The translations under genes and the position numbers were made by a program. The notes under the pieces were generated by a model, which did no database searches, was not told the DNA's origin, and saw only the letters and a program-made list of their open reading frames with translations. A stretch of 64,000 bases of DNA, from positions 3,906,001 through 3,970,000 of the forward strand of contig NZ_CP048405.1 in NCBI RefSeq assembly GCF_014084125.1, in the 5' to 3' direction. How positions within the stretch are numbered: position 1 is the first letter of the stretch; every line of letters begins with the position of its first letter. This document shows positions 1 through 8,790 of this stretch, piece after piece. Source of the DNA: Streptacidiphilus sp. PB12-B1b (GTDB taxonomy: Bacteria; Actinomycetota; Actinomycetes; Streptomycetales; Streptomycetaceae).

Positions 1-13
1 TCCGAATGTCCAC

Positions 14-598
14 TCAGGCCCGGGCTGCTTCCTGAGCGGCCTTCGCGGTCAGCACGTCCTCGACCTCGGCGAGCTGCTCCTGCATGGCGCCGACCTTGTC
101 GTTCAAGTCGCTCTCGTGCTTGTTCAGGGCCTGCAGCTGGATGCCGTGGAAGCTGGCGATGGCCAGCACCGCCTGGCTGTTGCGCAGCAGCTCGCTCATC
201 AGCGCCTCGATCAACTGTTCGGCGTGCTCGTTGGTGGCGTAGTCGTGCTCGGCCATGACCCGGTCGCGCTGGGCGGAGCGGTTCTGGGAGAGCAGCAGCA
301 CCGGACCGGTATAGGCGGCCTGGACACTGAACAGCAGGTTCAGCAGAACGAAGGGGTAGCTGTCCCACCTGAGGATCAGGCCGGTCAGGTTCAGCCCGAT
401 CCAGAGGGCGACCAGCACGCTCTGGATGATCAGGAAGCGCCAGGAGCCGATGTGTCCGGCGATGTCGTCCGCCAGCCGCTCGCCGCGGGTGCGCTCCTCG
501 TGCAGTTGCCGCGAGATCGGGTGCTGCCGTGGTGTCAGCGACTCGTCCTGGGCGGGGGCGGGTTCGACGGCAGGCGGCGCAGCTGTGGTGGTGGGCAT
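14..598 (-). CDS. DUF1003 family membrane protein
   Basis: Predicted membrane protein of the DUF1003 family, function unknown. From the chosen start it is about 194 residues: an Ala/Pro/Thr-rich head, an amphipathic stretch beginning near ISRQLHEERTRGERL, two transmembrane helices (IIQSVLVALWIGLNLTG and YPFVLLNLLFSVQAAYTGP), then a cytoplasmic tail containing NRSAQRDRVMAEHDY, the usual family signature, and a coiled-coil end. The ATG at 598 has a GGAG five bases upstream; the longer open frame begins only with a TTG at 715 or an ATG at 652 without a ribosome site. It stands alone, divergent from the membrane gene at 772. Confidence 0.85.
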   Translation of the reverse strand: MPTTTAAPPAVEPAPAQDESLTPRQHPISRQLHEERTRGERLADDIAGHIGSWRFLIIQSVLVALWIGLNLTGLILRWDSYPFVLLNLLFSVQAAYTGPVLLLSQNRSAQRDRVMAEHDYATNEHAEQLIEALMSELLRNSQAVLAIASFHGIQLQALNKHESDLNDKVGAMQEQLAEVEDVLTAKAAQEAARA

Positions 599-771
599 GG
601 CGACTCCAGTCGCTTGGGACCGGACCGCCGGCGGTGTCGGGGCCACGGCCATGAGTGCGGACCCCGACGGGCTCACGGACGCCTGCCCGCACCGGCGGAA
701 CCGGAAGACCGACAAAGGTAAGCATTTGATGAGGAAGTGTCCGCCGGTGAGCGGGGGCGGACGCCTGGGGC

Positions 772-1281
772 ATGATCACCGGGGTGAAGACATCCCCCGA
801 CAGTTCCGTACACGACCTGGATGCCGGTGACGGCCCCGCCCGCAGGCGTCCGCGCAGGCTGCGGGACGTCTCCCCGACGCGCCGGGGGCTGGTGCTGGCG
901 TGGTGGGCGTTCACCGTGACCTTCGGCGGCCTGCGGCTGCTGACCTGGTTGATCCACGTCAATGCCTCCGGGGTGGGAAACGTCTCCGCGGGCGGGGTGC
1001 ACATCCACCACTACGTCTGGGGCATCCTGCTGCTGATGATCGTCGGGGCCTGCGGGCTGGTCGAGCGCTCGCCGCGCTGGCACCTGTGGATGGGGCTGGC
1101 CTACGGCGTCGGCATGGCCCTGGTGATCGACGAGACCGCGAACCTGATCGACCTGAAGGACGTGTACTGGGACAAGGCCGGCTGGACCAGCATCGCCGCC
1201 GCGCTCCTGATCATCGCGGTCGCCGGAAGCCTGCTGGCCCTGACCCACCGGGACCGCGAGACGTCCAAGAAGGTCTCCTGA
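772..1281 (+). CDS. Small integral membrane protein, HIHHY type
   Basis: Unknown function. The 169 residues hold a charged, arginine-rich N-terminal 40 residues and then four hydrophobic segments. The first helix (LAWWAFTVTFGGLRLLTWLI) is followed by the motif VHIHHYVWGILLL; the cluster of histidines at a membrane face and the acidic DETANLIDLKD loop recur in uncharacterised actinobacterial membrane proteins. The stop lies 37 bases from the convergent phosphatase gene. I see no operon partner. The histidines could bind metal, but that is speculation. Confidence 0.7.
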   Translation: MITGVKTSPDSSVHDLDAGDGPARRRPRRLRDVSPTRRGLVLAWWAFTVTFGGLRLLTWLIHVNASGVGNVSAGGVHIHHYVWGILLLMIVGACGLVERSPRWHLWMGLAYGVGMALVIDETANLIDLKDVYWDKAGWTSIAAALLIIAVAGSLLALTHRDRETSKKVS

Positions 1282-1318
1282 TCCGTCCCGGCCTTTCCGG
1301 CGTCCGCAGCGGTTCCGA

Positions 1319-2826
1319 TCAGGGCCGCGTGTTCATCCGGGCGGCGAAGATGATGATGTCGTCCTCCTGGTCGTTGCCGAAGGTCTCCAGCAGAGCGGTG
1401 CAGAGGGCATCGGGCTCGGCGGGCCCGTCGGCCACGGCGCGCCTGAGCGTGTCGAGGCGATCGACGATGTCGCTTGTACGGGTTTCGATCAGTCCGTCGG
1501 TGATCATCACCAGACGTCCGCCGGGGGCGATGGCATGGGCGGTGGCTGTCGGCTGAGGCAGCCCCAAGCCCAGCAGCGGCCCGTGGCCGCGCAGCTGGGT
1601 CGCCTCCCCGTCGGGGCTGACCAGCAGCGGCGGCAGGTGCCCGCCGTTGGCCAGGTGGATGCGGTCGTTGCCGGGTTCCAGCAGGGCGATGCACACGGTC
1701 GCCGTCCAGCCGGGCTGGTGTTGGACCAGGAGGTGGTCCAGACGCTCCAGCAGCGTGTGCGGGGGGTGGCCCTCGGCGGCGTAGGCGCGCAGGGCGTGGC
1801 GCAGCTCGCCCATGACGACGGCGGCCTGGAGCGAGTGGCCGGCCACGTCGCCGACCGCCAGCAGCAGACCGGCCGGGGTGTGGACGGCCTCGTAGAAGTC
1901 GCCGCCGATCTCGGTCTGGGAGGCGGAGGCCAGGTACCGCACGGCCAGTTCCACGCCGGGGGTGTCCGGCAGCCGGTCAGGGAGAAAGGTGCGCTGGAGG
2001 GTGAGCGCGAGCTTGTGCTCCTCGTCGTAGAGGGCGACGACGCCGCGGTTGGTCTCCTCCAGCTCGGCGGTGAGTTCGGCGTACATGGCGATGACGCCCT
2101 CGTTGGTCTCCTGCAGCTCCTCGTTGAGGCGTTCCAGCTCGTCGCGCTGGGAGTGGGACTCCTCCAGGGCTGCGATCAGGTCCCGGGTCTGGGCCTGCAG
2201 GTCGTCGATGGCGCTGGCGGCAGGAGACGCCCCGCGCAGGGCGGTGCGCAGCGCCTCGGCGCCGCCCCTGGGCGGGGCCGGCAGCGGACAGGGGATCTCG
2301 ACCCGTCCGCCGGGACCGGCCGCGGTGCGGGCCCCGGCCGAGGGGCGGTAGAGCGTCGCGGGCACCAGGCGGGTGACGGCGTCCAGCGACTCCGGGCTGG
2401 GCACCCGGGCGTCGTTCCAGGCCAGCTCCACCCACAGGGTCGGCACGCCGCCCTCCTCCAGCGCGAAGGCCGCCGTCATCGGATCGGTCCGCAGCAGGTC
2501 CCGGCCCAGTTCGCTGACGACGGTCGCCAGGCGGACCTGGTCGCGGGCCTCCATCCCGGCCGCTTCCGCCGCGGTCTTGGCCTGGCGGCGCAGGGCGAAG
2601 ACGTCCTTCTCCGAGCTGACCGCCACGGACAGCAGGGGACGCCTGGCGCCCGCGTCGCCGACGCGGTGCGCGTGCGGGGCGCCGCTGCTCACCACAACCC
2701 CCCGGAGACCACCGCACTCGCCTCGTCGGGGCGGAGGCCGGCCCGTACCGGTGCGGCGACGGCCGGCGCCGCCTCACCTGGGTGCTCGCACTCCGGCACC
2801 GGAGCCGGTGATGGTGATGCGCTCAT
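1319..2826 (-). CDS. rsbU: RsbU-like SpoIIE/PP2C phosphatase (one-base frameshift near the start)
   Basis: Serine phosphatase expected to dephosphorylate STAS-domain antagonists at the end of the stressosome cascade. The frame from 1319 to 2695 gives 458 residues: an N-terminal HATPase-like region, a coiled coil (about 165-225, rich in EELQETNE), and a C-terminal PP2C/SpoIIE domain with metal-binding Asp motifs GGDFYEAV, VGDVAGHSLQAAVVM, ITDGLIE and DDIIIF. An ATG at 2826 overlaps the rsbT stop (ATGA) and opens a frame that ends at 2689. Adding one base to the six-C run at 2698-2703 joins it to the phosphatase, so I place the true start at 2826. The frameshift may be a sequencing error. Confidence 0.8.
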
Positions 2827-3233
2827 CTGGACCACTTGGTGATCGTGATGGTGGTGCCCCGGCCGGGGGCGGTGTCCAGGGCGAAGTCGTCGACCAGGCG
2901 CCGGGAGCCGGACAGGCCCAGCCCCATGCCGCTGCCGGACGTCCAGCCGTCGGTCATCGCCAGGTCGATGTCCGCGATGCCGGGCCCCTGGTCGGCGAAG
3001 ACCACCCGTACGCCGCGCCGACCGCCCTCGTCCACGAGTGCGGCGGACATGGTGCCGCCGCCGCCGTAGACCAGGGTGTTGCGGGCCAGCTCGCTGGCGG
3101 CGGTGATCAGCTTGGTCTGCTCCACCAGCGACAGCCGGCACTCCTGGGCCAGGGCCCGGACCGCCTGCCTGGCCTGGACCACCCCGCTGTTCGCAGTGAT
3201 CTCCAGCACGTCGGGCCCCGCCGAGCCGGTCAC
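2823..3233 (-). CDS. rsbT: RsbT-like serine/threonine kinase (HATPase)
   Basis: GHKL-fold switch protein kinase. RsbT homologues phosphorylate RsbS/RsbR and, once released, activate the RsbU phosphatase. The 136 residues are one HATPase domain with an N-box (ELARNTLVYGGGG), a G1 box (ADQGPGIADID) and a glycine-rich lid (GMGLGLSGSRRL). The GTG start overlaps the rsbS stop as GTGA, and its own stop overlaps the ATG at 2826, so all four genes appear translationally coupled. The length matches RsbT rather than the longer RsbW anti-sigma factors. Confidence 0.88.
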   Translation of the reverse strand: MTGSAGPDVLEITANSGVVQARQAVRALAQECRLSLVEQTKLITAASELARNTLVYGGGGTMSAALVDEGGRRGVRVVFADQGPGIADIDLAMTDGWTSGSGMGLGLSGSRRLVDDFALDTAPGRGTTITITKWSR

Positions 3234-3652
3234 GGAGCGGCAGACAGCGTCGGGGAGGTCTCTCCGGAGGAGGCGTCAGGGCCGCTGGTCGCCGAGACGT
3301 GGCTGCGGTTGAGGAACTGCAGGCCCTTCTCCAGGGTCAGCGCCGTCCGCACGCCGCCCAGGGACAGGCCCAGCTCGACCAGGGTGATGGCCACCGCCGG
3401 GCGCATGCCCACCACCACCGTCCTCGCGTCCAGCAGCCGGGAGATCGAGGCGATCGTGGCCAGCATGCGGCCCACGAAGGAGTCCACGATCTCCACGGCG
3501 GTGATGTCGATGACCACCCCGTGCGCGCCGGTCTCCACCACGCGCGCCGCCAGGTCGTCCTGCAGCAGCATCACCGCCTGGTCGTCCAGGTCCGTCTGGA
3601 TCGAGACCAGCAACACCTGGCCGACACGCAGGACCGGTACTCGCTCGCTCAC
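3230..3652 (-). CDS. rsbS: RsbS-like STAS protein of the stressosome
   Basis: Single STAS-domain scaffold protein, 140 residues, expected to form the stressosome with RsbR and to hold RsbT. The phospho-acceptor region IDITAVEIVDSFVGRML carries the serine found in RsbS (DSF), followed by MRPAVAITLVELGL. The C-terminal ~20 residues are a Ser/Pro tail outside the fold. The GTG at 3652 overlaps the upstream rsbR stop (GTGA). A longer open frame continues upstream but runs antisense to coding logic across rsbR, so I rejected it. Confidence 0.88.
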   Translation of the reverse strand: MSERVPVLRVGQVLLVSIQTDLDDQAVMLLQDDLAARVVETGAHGVVIDITAVEIVDSFVGRMLATIASISRLLDARTVVVGMRPAVAITLVELGLSLGGVRTALTLEKGLQFLNRSHVSATSGPDASSGETSPTLSAAP

Positions 3653-4509
3653 CGGCCCAGCCCTCCGACCGTACCGGCGTCCCGCGCGGTGCCCGAGCGC
3701 CTGAGCGCGTGGCGCAGGGCGTCGGCGAGGGTCGCCTTGGTGGCGATGTCGCCGAAGTCGATGCCCAGGGCGACGATGGTCTGCGCGATCTGCGGGCGGA
3801 TGCCGGAGATGGTGCACTCGGCGCCCATCAGCCGGGCCGCGACGACGGTCTTGAGCAGGTGCTGGGCGACCTGGGTGTCCACCGCGGGGACGCCGGTGAT
3901 GTCGATGATGGCCTGCTCGGAGCCGGTGTCGATCAACGCCTGCAACAGCTTCTCCATCACCACCATGGTGCGGGCCGAGTCCAGGGTGCCCACCAGCGGG
4001 ACGCCGATCACCCCGTCCCACAGCTTCACCACCGGCGTCGACAGCTCCAGCAGCTGCTCGGCCTGGGCGCTGATCAGCTCCTCCCGGGCGCGGGTGTACA
4101 CCTCGACGGTGTACAGGCCCAGCGCGTCCAGCAGCCGCGACAGCTGCAGGTACGCCGAGACGTCCCCGTCGGCGCTGTCGCCTGCCAGGGCCGGCTCCAG
4201 CACTGTCTTGAGCGCGAACACGCTCACCGCGGTCTCGGTGGGCGTGAACCCCTGCCGCGCCCGGGCCCGGGACAGCTCCGTCAGCAGCGCGCGAACCTCG
4301 GCGAACGCCTCACCGTGCGCGTCCGGATCCCCCTGCCCCAACGCCGCGAGCAGGGCGGCGTACAGCTCCCGCAGCTCACGATCGACCTCCGCCCGACTCA
4401 CCCGGCCGCCGAGGGAGCCCGTGACCTGCGACACCCACGCGGAGGCCAGATCCTCACCGCTGACCGACAGCAACTGCACCAAACGTTCCGCAACGCCGCT
4501 ACCGGCCAC
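3649..4509 (-). CDS. rsbR: RsbR-like sensor (N-terminal sensor plus STAS)
   Basis: 286-residue stressosome co-antagonist. Residues 1-150 are helical, as in the non-haem globin-like RsbR sensor domain; residues 155-265 form the STAS domain, with the acceptor region IDITGVPAVDTQVAQHLL carrying the threonine typical of RsbR and followed by IRPQIAQTIVALGID. First gene of the rsbR-S-T-U order seen in many Gram-positives; no sigma factor gene follows it here, so the output is unknown. The GTG start at 4509 has only a weak ribosome site; a later start would still keep the sensor domain. Confidence 0.85.
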   Translation of the reverse strand: MAGSGVAERLVQLLSVSGEDLASAWVSQVTGSLGGRVSRAEVDRELRELYAALLAALGQGDPDAHGEAFAEVRALLTELSRARARQGFTPTETAVSVFALKTVLEPALAGDSADGDVSAYLQLSRLLDALGLYTVEVYTRAREELISAQAEQLLELSTPVVKLWDGVIGVPLVGTLDSARTMVVMEKLLQALIDTGSEQAIIDITGVPAVDTQVAQHLLKTVVAARLMGAECTISGIRPQIAQTIVALGIDFGDIATKATLADALRHALRRSGTARDAGTVGGLGR

Positions 4510-4695
4510 AACACACGTCCCTATGAAGAGATGATCCCGTTCCCGTGAACCCTAGGCCATGCGGAGGCACCCGCCGACGTTCTCCCGCTGTCCGGCCACC
4601 GCCGAGCGGGTGCACGGGCCGCTCCGGCCGCAGTTCGGCGACGCACGGAAGCACCGATGATCGGCCCTGCCGTCATCCGGCGGGGACGCACGGGG

Positions 4696-5442
4696 TCAGC
4701 GAGGCGCGCCCAGGACGCAGAACTCGTGGCCCTCCGGATCGGCCAGGCACCTCCACGGGACGTCGCCCTGGCCGAGGTCGAGGTCGGTGGCGCCGAGGGC
4801 CCGCAGCCGGGCGACCTCCGCCTCCTGATCGTCACCGGGGTACGGCAGCAGGTCGAGGTGGAGGCGGTCCGGCACGGTCTTCACGCCGGGCTTGCGGAGG
4901 AACTCGAGATACGGGCCGACGCCCTTGGCGGAGCGCAGCACCGCGCTGTCGTCGGTCACCCCGTGCAGGGTCCAGTCCGTCGCCCCGCCCCAGAACCGGG
5001 CCATGGCCCGCGGATCCACGCAGTCCACCACCACCGCGGCGATCGGGCCGGTGTCCCGGTAGACCTCCCGGGGCTCCAGCACACAGAACTCGTTGCCCTC
5101 CGGGTCGGCGAGGACCGTCCACGGCACGTCGCCCTGACCCACATCGGCGGGCGTCGCACCGAGAGTCCGCAGGCGCGCGACCAGCTCCGCCTGATGGGCT
5201 GCGGAGGTGGTGGCGAGGTCGAGGTGCACACGGTTCTTCGTGCTCGTCTTGGGCTCCGGGACGGCAACGACATCGATGCAGACGGCAACCGGGTCCGGCC
5301 AGACGAAGCCGTCGGCGGGCTCGACGTTGGTCACGCCGGGGCCCTCGCTGGAAACACCCCAGCCGAGCGCCTCCGCCCAGAACCCGCCAACCGCCGCGTC
5401 GTCAAGAGCCTTGATGTTCACCTGAACAGGTCGCAGTGCCAT
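4696..5442 (-). CDS. Tandem VOC (glyoxalase-fold) protein
   Basis: 248 residues made of two glyoxalase/bleomycin-resistance (VOC) modules, about 1-125 and 130-248. Each ends with the same signature (GQGDVPWTVLADPEGNEFCVLEP and GQGDVPW-CLADPEGHEFCVL), indicating internal duplication. Proteins of this kind are often annotated as glyoxalases or antibiotic-binding proteins; the substrate cannot be told. The ATG at 5442 precedes MALRPVQVNIKALDD, where the first beta strand begins. The gene is divergent from the DUF2236 gene and has no operon partner. Confidence 0.82.
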   Translation of the reverse strand: MALRPVQVNIKALDDAAVGGFWAEALGWGVSSEGPGVTNVEPADGFVWPDPVAVCIDVVAVPEPKTSTKNRVHLDLATTSAAHQAELVARLRTLGATPADVGQGDVPWTVLADPEGNEFCVLEPREVYRDTGPIAAVVVDCVDPRAMARFWGGATDWTLHGVTDDSAVLRSAKGVGPYLEFLRKPGVKTVPDRLHLDLLPYPGDDQEAEVARLRALGATDLDLGQGDVPWRCLADPEGHEFCVLGAPR

Positions 5443-5671
5443 GCCGATGATCCTACGCACCCGCGCGGCGCCCAGGCGCGCTTTGCCGCGCCCCGAGGGT
5501 GCCCTGCCGTGCCCTGCCCGTGCGCGAGGGCTGGTGGCGGCGGTGGGCATGGTACACCTCCGTGGTGGGCGAGTTGCGCATTTCGCATGCCGCTGTATCC
5601 GGCATCGGGCCGCTGACGCGCTGCCCGGTGCCGGGCAGACGGGGCGGACCGGCCGGGGTAGCCTCGGAGGG

Positions 5672-6558
5672 ATGGTGGTCAACCTTCCCGGCGTACCCGG
5701 GCTCGACGCGGTCCGGCAGCGGCTGGGCACCGAACTGTTCGCCCGGGTCGCGGGACCGGACGGGCCGGCCAACCGCTCCCGGATCCACGACACGCCCGGC
5801 CCTCGCTGGTTCGGGCCCGACCGGCCCATCCGCGTGGTGCACGGCGACGCCTCGATGTTCGTCGGCGGGCTGCGCGCCCTGCTGCTCCAGTCGCTGCACC
5901 CGCTCGCCATGGCCGCCGTGGCCGCGCACTCCGGCTACCGGGGCGACCCGTGGGGACGCCTCCAGCGCACGAGCACCTTCCTCGCCGTGACGACGTTCGG
6001 CACCGCCGACGACGCCCAGCACGCAGTCGACCGGGTACGAGCCGTCCACGAACAGGTCCGCGGCGAGACGCAGGCCGGCGAGCCCTACCACGCGTCCGAC
6101 CCGCACCTCCTGGGCTGGGTCCACGCCGCCGAGGTGGACAGCTTCCTCCGCGCTCACCAGCGCTACGGCGCCAAGCCGCTGGACGCCGCCGGCTGCGACG
6201 GCTACGTCGCCGACGCCGCCCGGATCGCCACCGCCCTGGGCGTCCCCGACCCGCCCCGCACCCGCGCCGAACTCGCCGCCCGCCTCGACGCCTACCGCCC
6301 CGAACTGCGCTCCACCCCCGAGGCCCGCGCGGCGGCCCGCTTCATCCTGCTCAGCCCTCCGCTGCCCTGGCCCGCCCGCGGCCCCTACGCCGTCCTGGCC
6401 GCCAGCGCCGTCTCCCTGCTGCCGCCCTGGTCCCGCCCCAGCTCCGCCTGCCCTACCTCCCGCTCACCGAGAACACCGCCGTCCGCCTGGCCGGCCACGG
6501 CCTCACCCGAGCCATCCGCTGGGCCATGACACCCCCCGCCACCCGGCCCGCGGCGTGA
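5672..6558 (+). CDS. DUF2236 (MpaB-like) oxygenase, frameshifted near the C-terminus
   Basis: Oxygenase-mycolate-family DUF2236/MpaB domain protein; relatives bind haem b and may be oxidases. Visible family features: IRVVHGDASMFVGGLRALLLQSLHPLAM, then VAAHSGYRGDPWGRLQRTSTF and PYHASDPHLLGWVHAAEVDSF, with conserved histidines that would bind haem. The frame breaks after AVSLLPPWSRP: the coding continues in the next frame as QLRLPYLPLTENTAVRL to a stop at 6558. One extra C in the CCCC run at 6436-6439 restores about 295 residues, the usual length. Start at 5672 just after GGAGG; a GTG at 5675 is equally possible. Confidence 0.8.
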
Positions 6559-7166
6559 TTGGAGACCCGTTGGGCTCGTTCGATGTGCTGCTGGACGACG
6601 AACGCACTCAGCTCGACGCATTCGTCGAGGAGTACCGCAGCGCCATGGATGTGACCTCGACCGCGCGGCGTTGACCTTCCTTCGTGAAGTCACCCGGGGG
6701 CGAGAACTACTACCGGCCGCGTGAGTAGTGCCCAGCGCCTGCCAGCGGTCACGCAAACCCTGATTCACGTCCCGAAACTGCGCCGTGCCTTGGAGGACAT
6801 CGGTGCTGCCCCCCAGATGGTCGATGACCTCACCGGTGACCTCCCCGGCGGATGCAAGGACACTCCCGGCGAGATCCGGCGGCTTCGCTGCACCGTCCTG
6901 CTCACGCAACTCGCTGGCCGAACGGATTCGATACCGCCATCGACCCCCAGTAACAACGTGACTCAGCGGATTGATGTTCTATTGACTCTCTGTTGAAGCG
7001 GGCCCTTGCTCACGGCCGGTGCTGTGAGCGGGGTCCTGCTGCGCAGTTGCCGTCCCTGGGTCGATACGGTGCTGCGGATGCTCACCGCAGTCGTGCAACG
7101 GACCGGGCTGCTCGGCCCAGGGATGGGAGCAGCTTTCCCGCACGCAACGGTGGGGCGTCGCTCTGA
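6559..7166. other. No confident gene; possible DinB-like N-terminal scrap
   Basis: About 600 bases with only short open frames. A 39-codon frame on the plus strand at 6555-6674 (GTG start, overlapping the DUF2236 stop) reads LGSFDVLLDDERTQLDAFVEEYR, reminiscent of the first helix of DinB/DUF664 proteins, and then stops. The 91-codon frame at 6721-6996 has no recognisable domain or good ribosome site. I regard the stretch as decayed intergenic DNA. Confidence 0.3.
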
Positions 7167-7560
7167 TCAGTGCAGGGTGGTGGGCTCGGTGTGCGCTGGG
7201 TTCTGCGGCTGGTCCGCTGGAGGCGAGGGCGATGAGTGTGTCGAGCGCAGTTTCGAGGGCACGGGGGTCGCGGTGGGTCTGCGCGAGGAGCAGGCCCCCT
7301 GGAGCACGGCGAGGAGGGTGACAGCGAGGTCGTCCGGGTCGTGGATCAGCCGGGCGGCAGCGTCCACGATCCTGGCCCGGGTGCGCGCCCCCTTCGCGAA
7401 GAGTGGGTTGTGCAACCCGGTTCGGGTGAGTGGAGAGAGGTCCCTCATGATCCTTGTCACCACGGCCGGGAAGGTCGGCTCCGAAGCGGTGCGCCTTTCA
7501 CGCGGCAGCAGATGCCGGGACTCTGGGCCTGCCCGCGACCACCCCGCCGGCGCTGACGAC
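7167..7560 (-). pseudogene. TetR-family regulator, C-terminal part only (frameshifted)
   Basis: Reading the minus strand and changing frame once at the five-C run 7295-7299 gives a TetR ligand-binding tail: ASEPTFPAVVTRIMRD, HNPLFAKGARTRARIVDAA, then DPDDLAVTLLAVLQG joined to LLLAQTHRDPRALETALD and a serine-alanine end. This matches the last helices of TetR proteins. The DNA-binding domain is missing; nothing resembling it is seen upstream of 7560. The frame break fits a one-base undercall, but the missing N-terminus is real in this sequence, so the gene is a remnant. Confidence 0.45.
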
Positions 7561-7890
7561 GTTCACCATGAGCAGCCACGTCATCGGCTACGCCCGGATG
7601 ACGGTCAACGCCCGCCGTTGACCGCGTGCCCAGTGCCGCGCGGATGACAGGGACTCCGCGGCGCCGCCGCGTTGGAGACGGGGTGGCGGGGCGTACGAGG
7701 CCTGCCGTTGACGGATCGCTGCTCGTGCGGCCCTGGTGCGCCGGGGTGGGCTTGCGAAGCCGTCACCTCGATCCCGGAACGTATGACGTAGCCCGCAGAT
7801 GACGTTGTTCGGCCGCCGTGGTTCGCCGCGGTCGGCTGGCTGCTGCCCCGTCGACCACGGCGGCTGCCGAGCACCGGTGAGCATCGAGGG

Positions 7891-8616
7891 ATGCGTGTAC
7901 GTGTCACAGGGGCAACTGGCTATGTGGGACGGGCTGTTGCGATTGCCCTGGCCCGGGCGGGGCATGAGGTCACTGCCCTGACACGGGATCCCGGCTCGGA
8001 CAGGGCCAGGACACTGGGAGACGTCGGTGTCCGGCCGCTGTGCGGGCGTCTCGCGGACCGTGGTGCGCTGAGCGAAGTGCTCGCCGGTGCGGATGCCGTG
8101 GTCCACACCGCCTTCGACCCGGCCGACCCCGACGGCACCAATCGCTCTCTGTTCCGAGCCCTCGCCGATGCCGGCAGCCGACAGCATCTGGTGTACACGA
8201 GCGGCTGCTCGGCCTACGGAAAGCACGAACACACGCTGTTGACGCCTCAGACCCCCGTAGACAACGGCAACGCCCGTGCTCGTCTGGAAGCCGAACTGCG
8301 GGGTGCGCGACTGCCCCACACGGTACTGCGGCCGGGGATGGTGCACGGCGGCGACGCACGCAGTTCGATTGTCGGCGACTGGTTCAGCGAGGCCCGGTCT
8401 ACCGGGCCGGTGCACAGGGGACGGCGTGACAAGGTGTGGTCCTGGATTCACGTCGAGGACCTGGCGCGGGCGTATGCGGCCGTGCTGTGCGCGCCGCAGG
8501 ACCACGAGGGGCGCACCTACCTGCTGGCCGACTCGCATCCCGCGGCCCCGCTGGTGGTCGTTGAGGCCGCTGCCCGGGCGGCCGGCAGCAGGGGACTTTG
8601 TGGGGCCATCCTGTGA
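7891..8616 (+). CDS. NAD(P)-dependent epimerase/dehydratase family protein
   Basis: Extended short-chain dehydrogenase of 241 residues. The Rossmann dinucleotide motif is at the very start (TGATGYVGRAVAIALARAGHEV), followed by DAVVHTAFD, the active-site region LVYTSGCSAYGKHE (Ser; Tyr is present but the classic YxxxK is not obvious), RPGMVHGG and a WSWIHVEDLARAYAAVL segment. Homologues usually run to about 280-300 residues, so the C-terminus (ending AAGSRGLCGAIL) seems cut short, perhaps by a frame error. The ATG directly follows GAGGG. Substrate unknown; no neighbours suggest a pathway. Confidence 0.75.
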   Translation: MRVRVTGATGYVGRAVAIALARAGHEVTALTRDPGSDRARTLGDVGVRPLCGRLADRGALSEVLAGADAVVHTAFDPADPDGTNRSLFRALADAGSRQHLVYTSGCSAYGKHEHTLLTPQTPVDNGNARARLEAELRGARLPHTVLRPGMVHGGDARSSIVGDWFSEARSTGPVHRGRRDKVWSWIHVEDLARAYAAVLCAPQDHEGRTYLLADSHPAAPLVVVEAAARAAGSRGLCGAIL

Positions 8617-8790
8617 AGCTCGTGTGCACAGGATTGATTGTCATGAGCGCGACGATCTAGCGTCGCCGGTAGCTGCTCCGAACGAGGGGCTATCGGCTGA
8701 CCCGCCGTCGGCCTCCGCGAGCAGCCTGGCCCAGGACTTACCACATCCATGGACCGGCCTGAACCCCCACACGGCACAGGAGCACCCGCT

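Noticed and set aside
7568-7621. Start of a serine recombinase (SSHVIGYARMTVNARR)
   Set aside because: Only about 12 residues resemble the resolvase N-terminus (VIGYARVST) and a stop follows at once; chance is likely.
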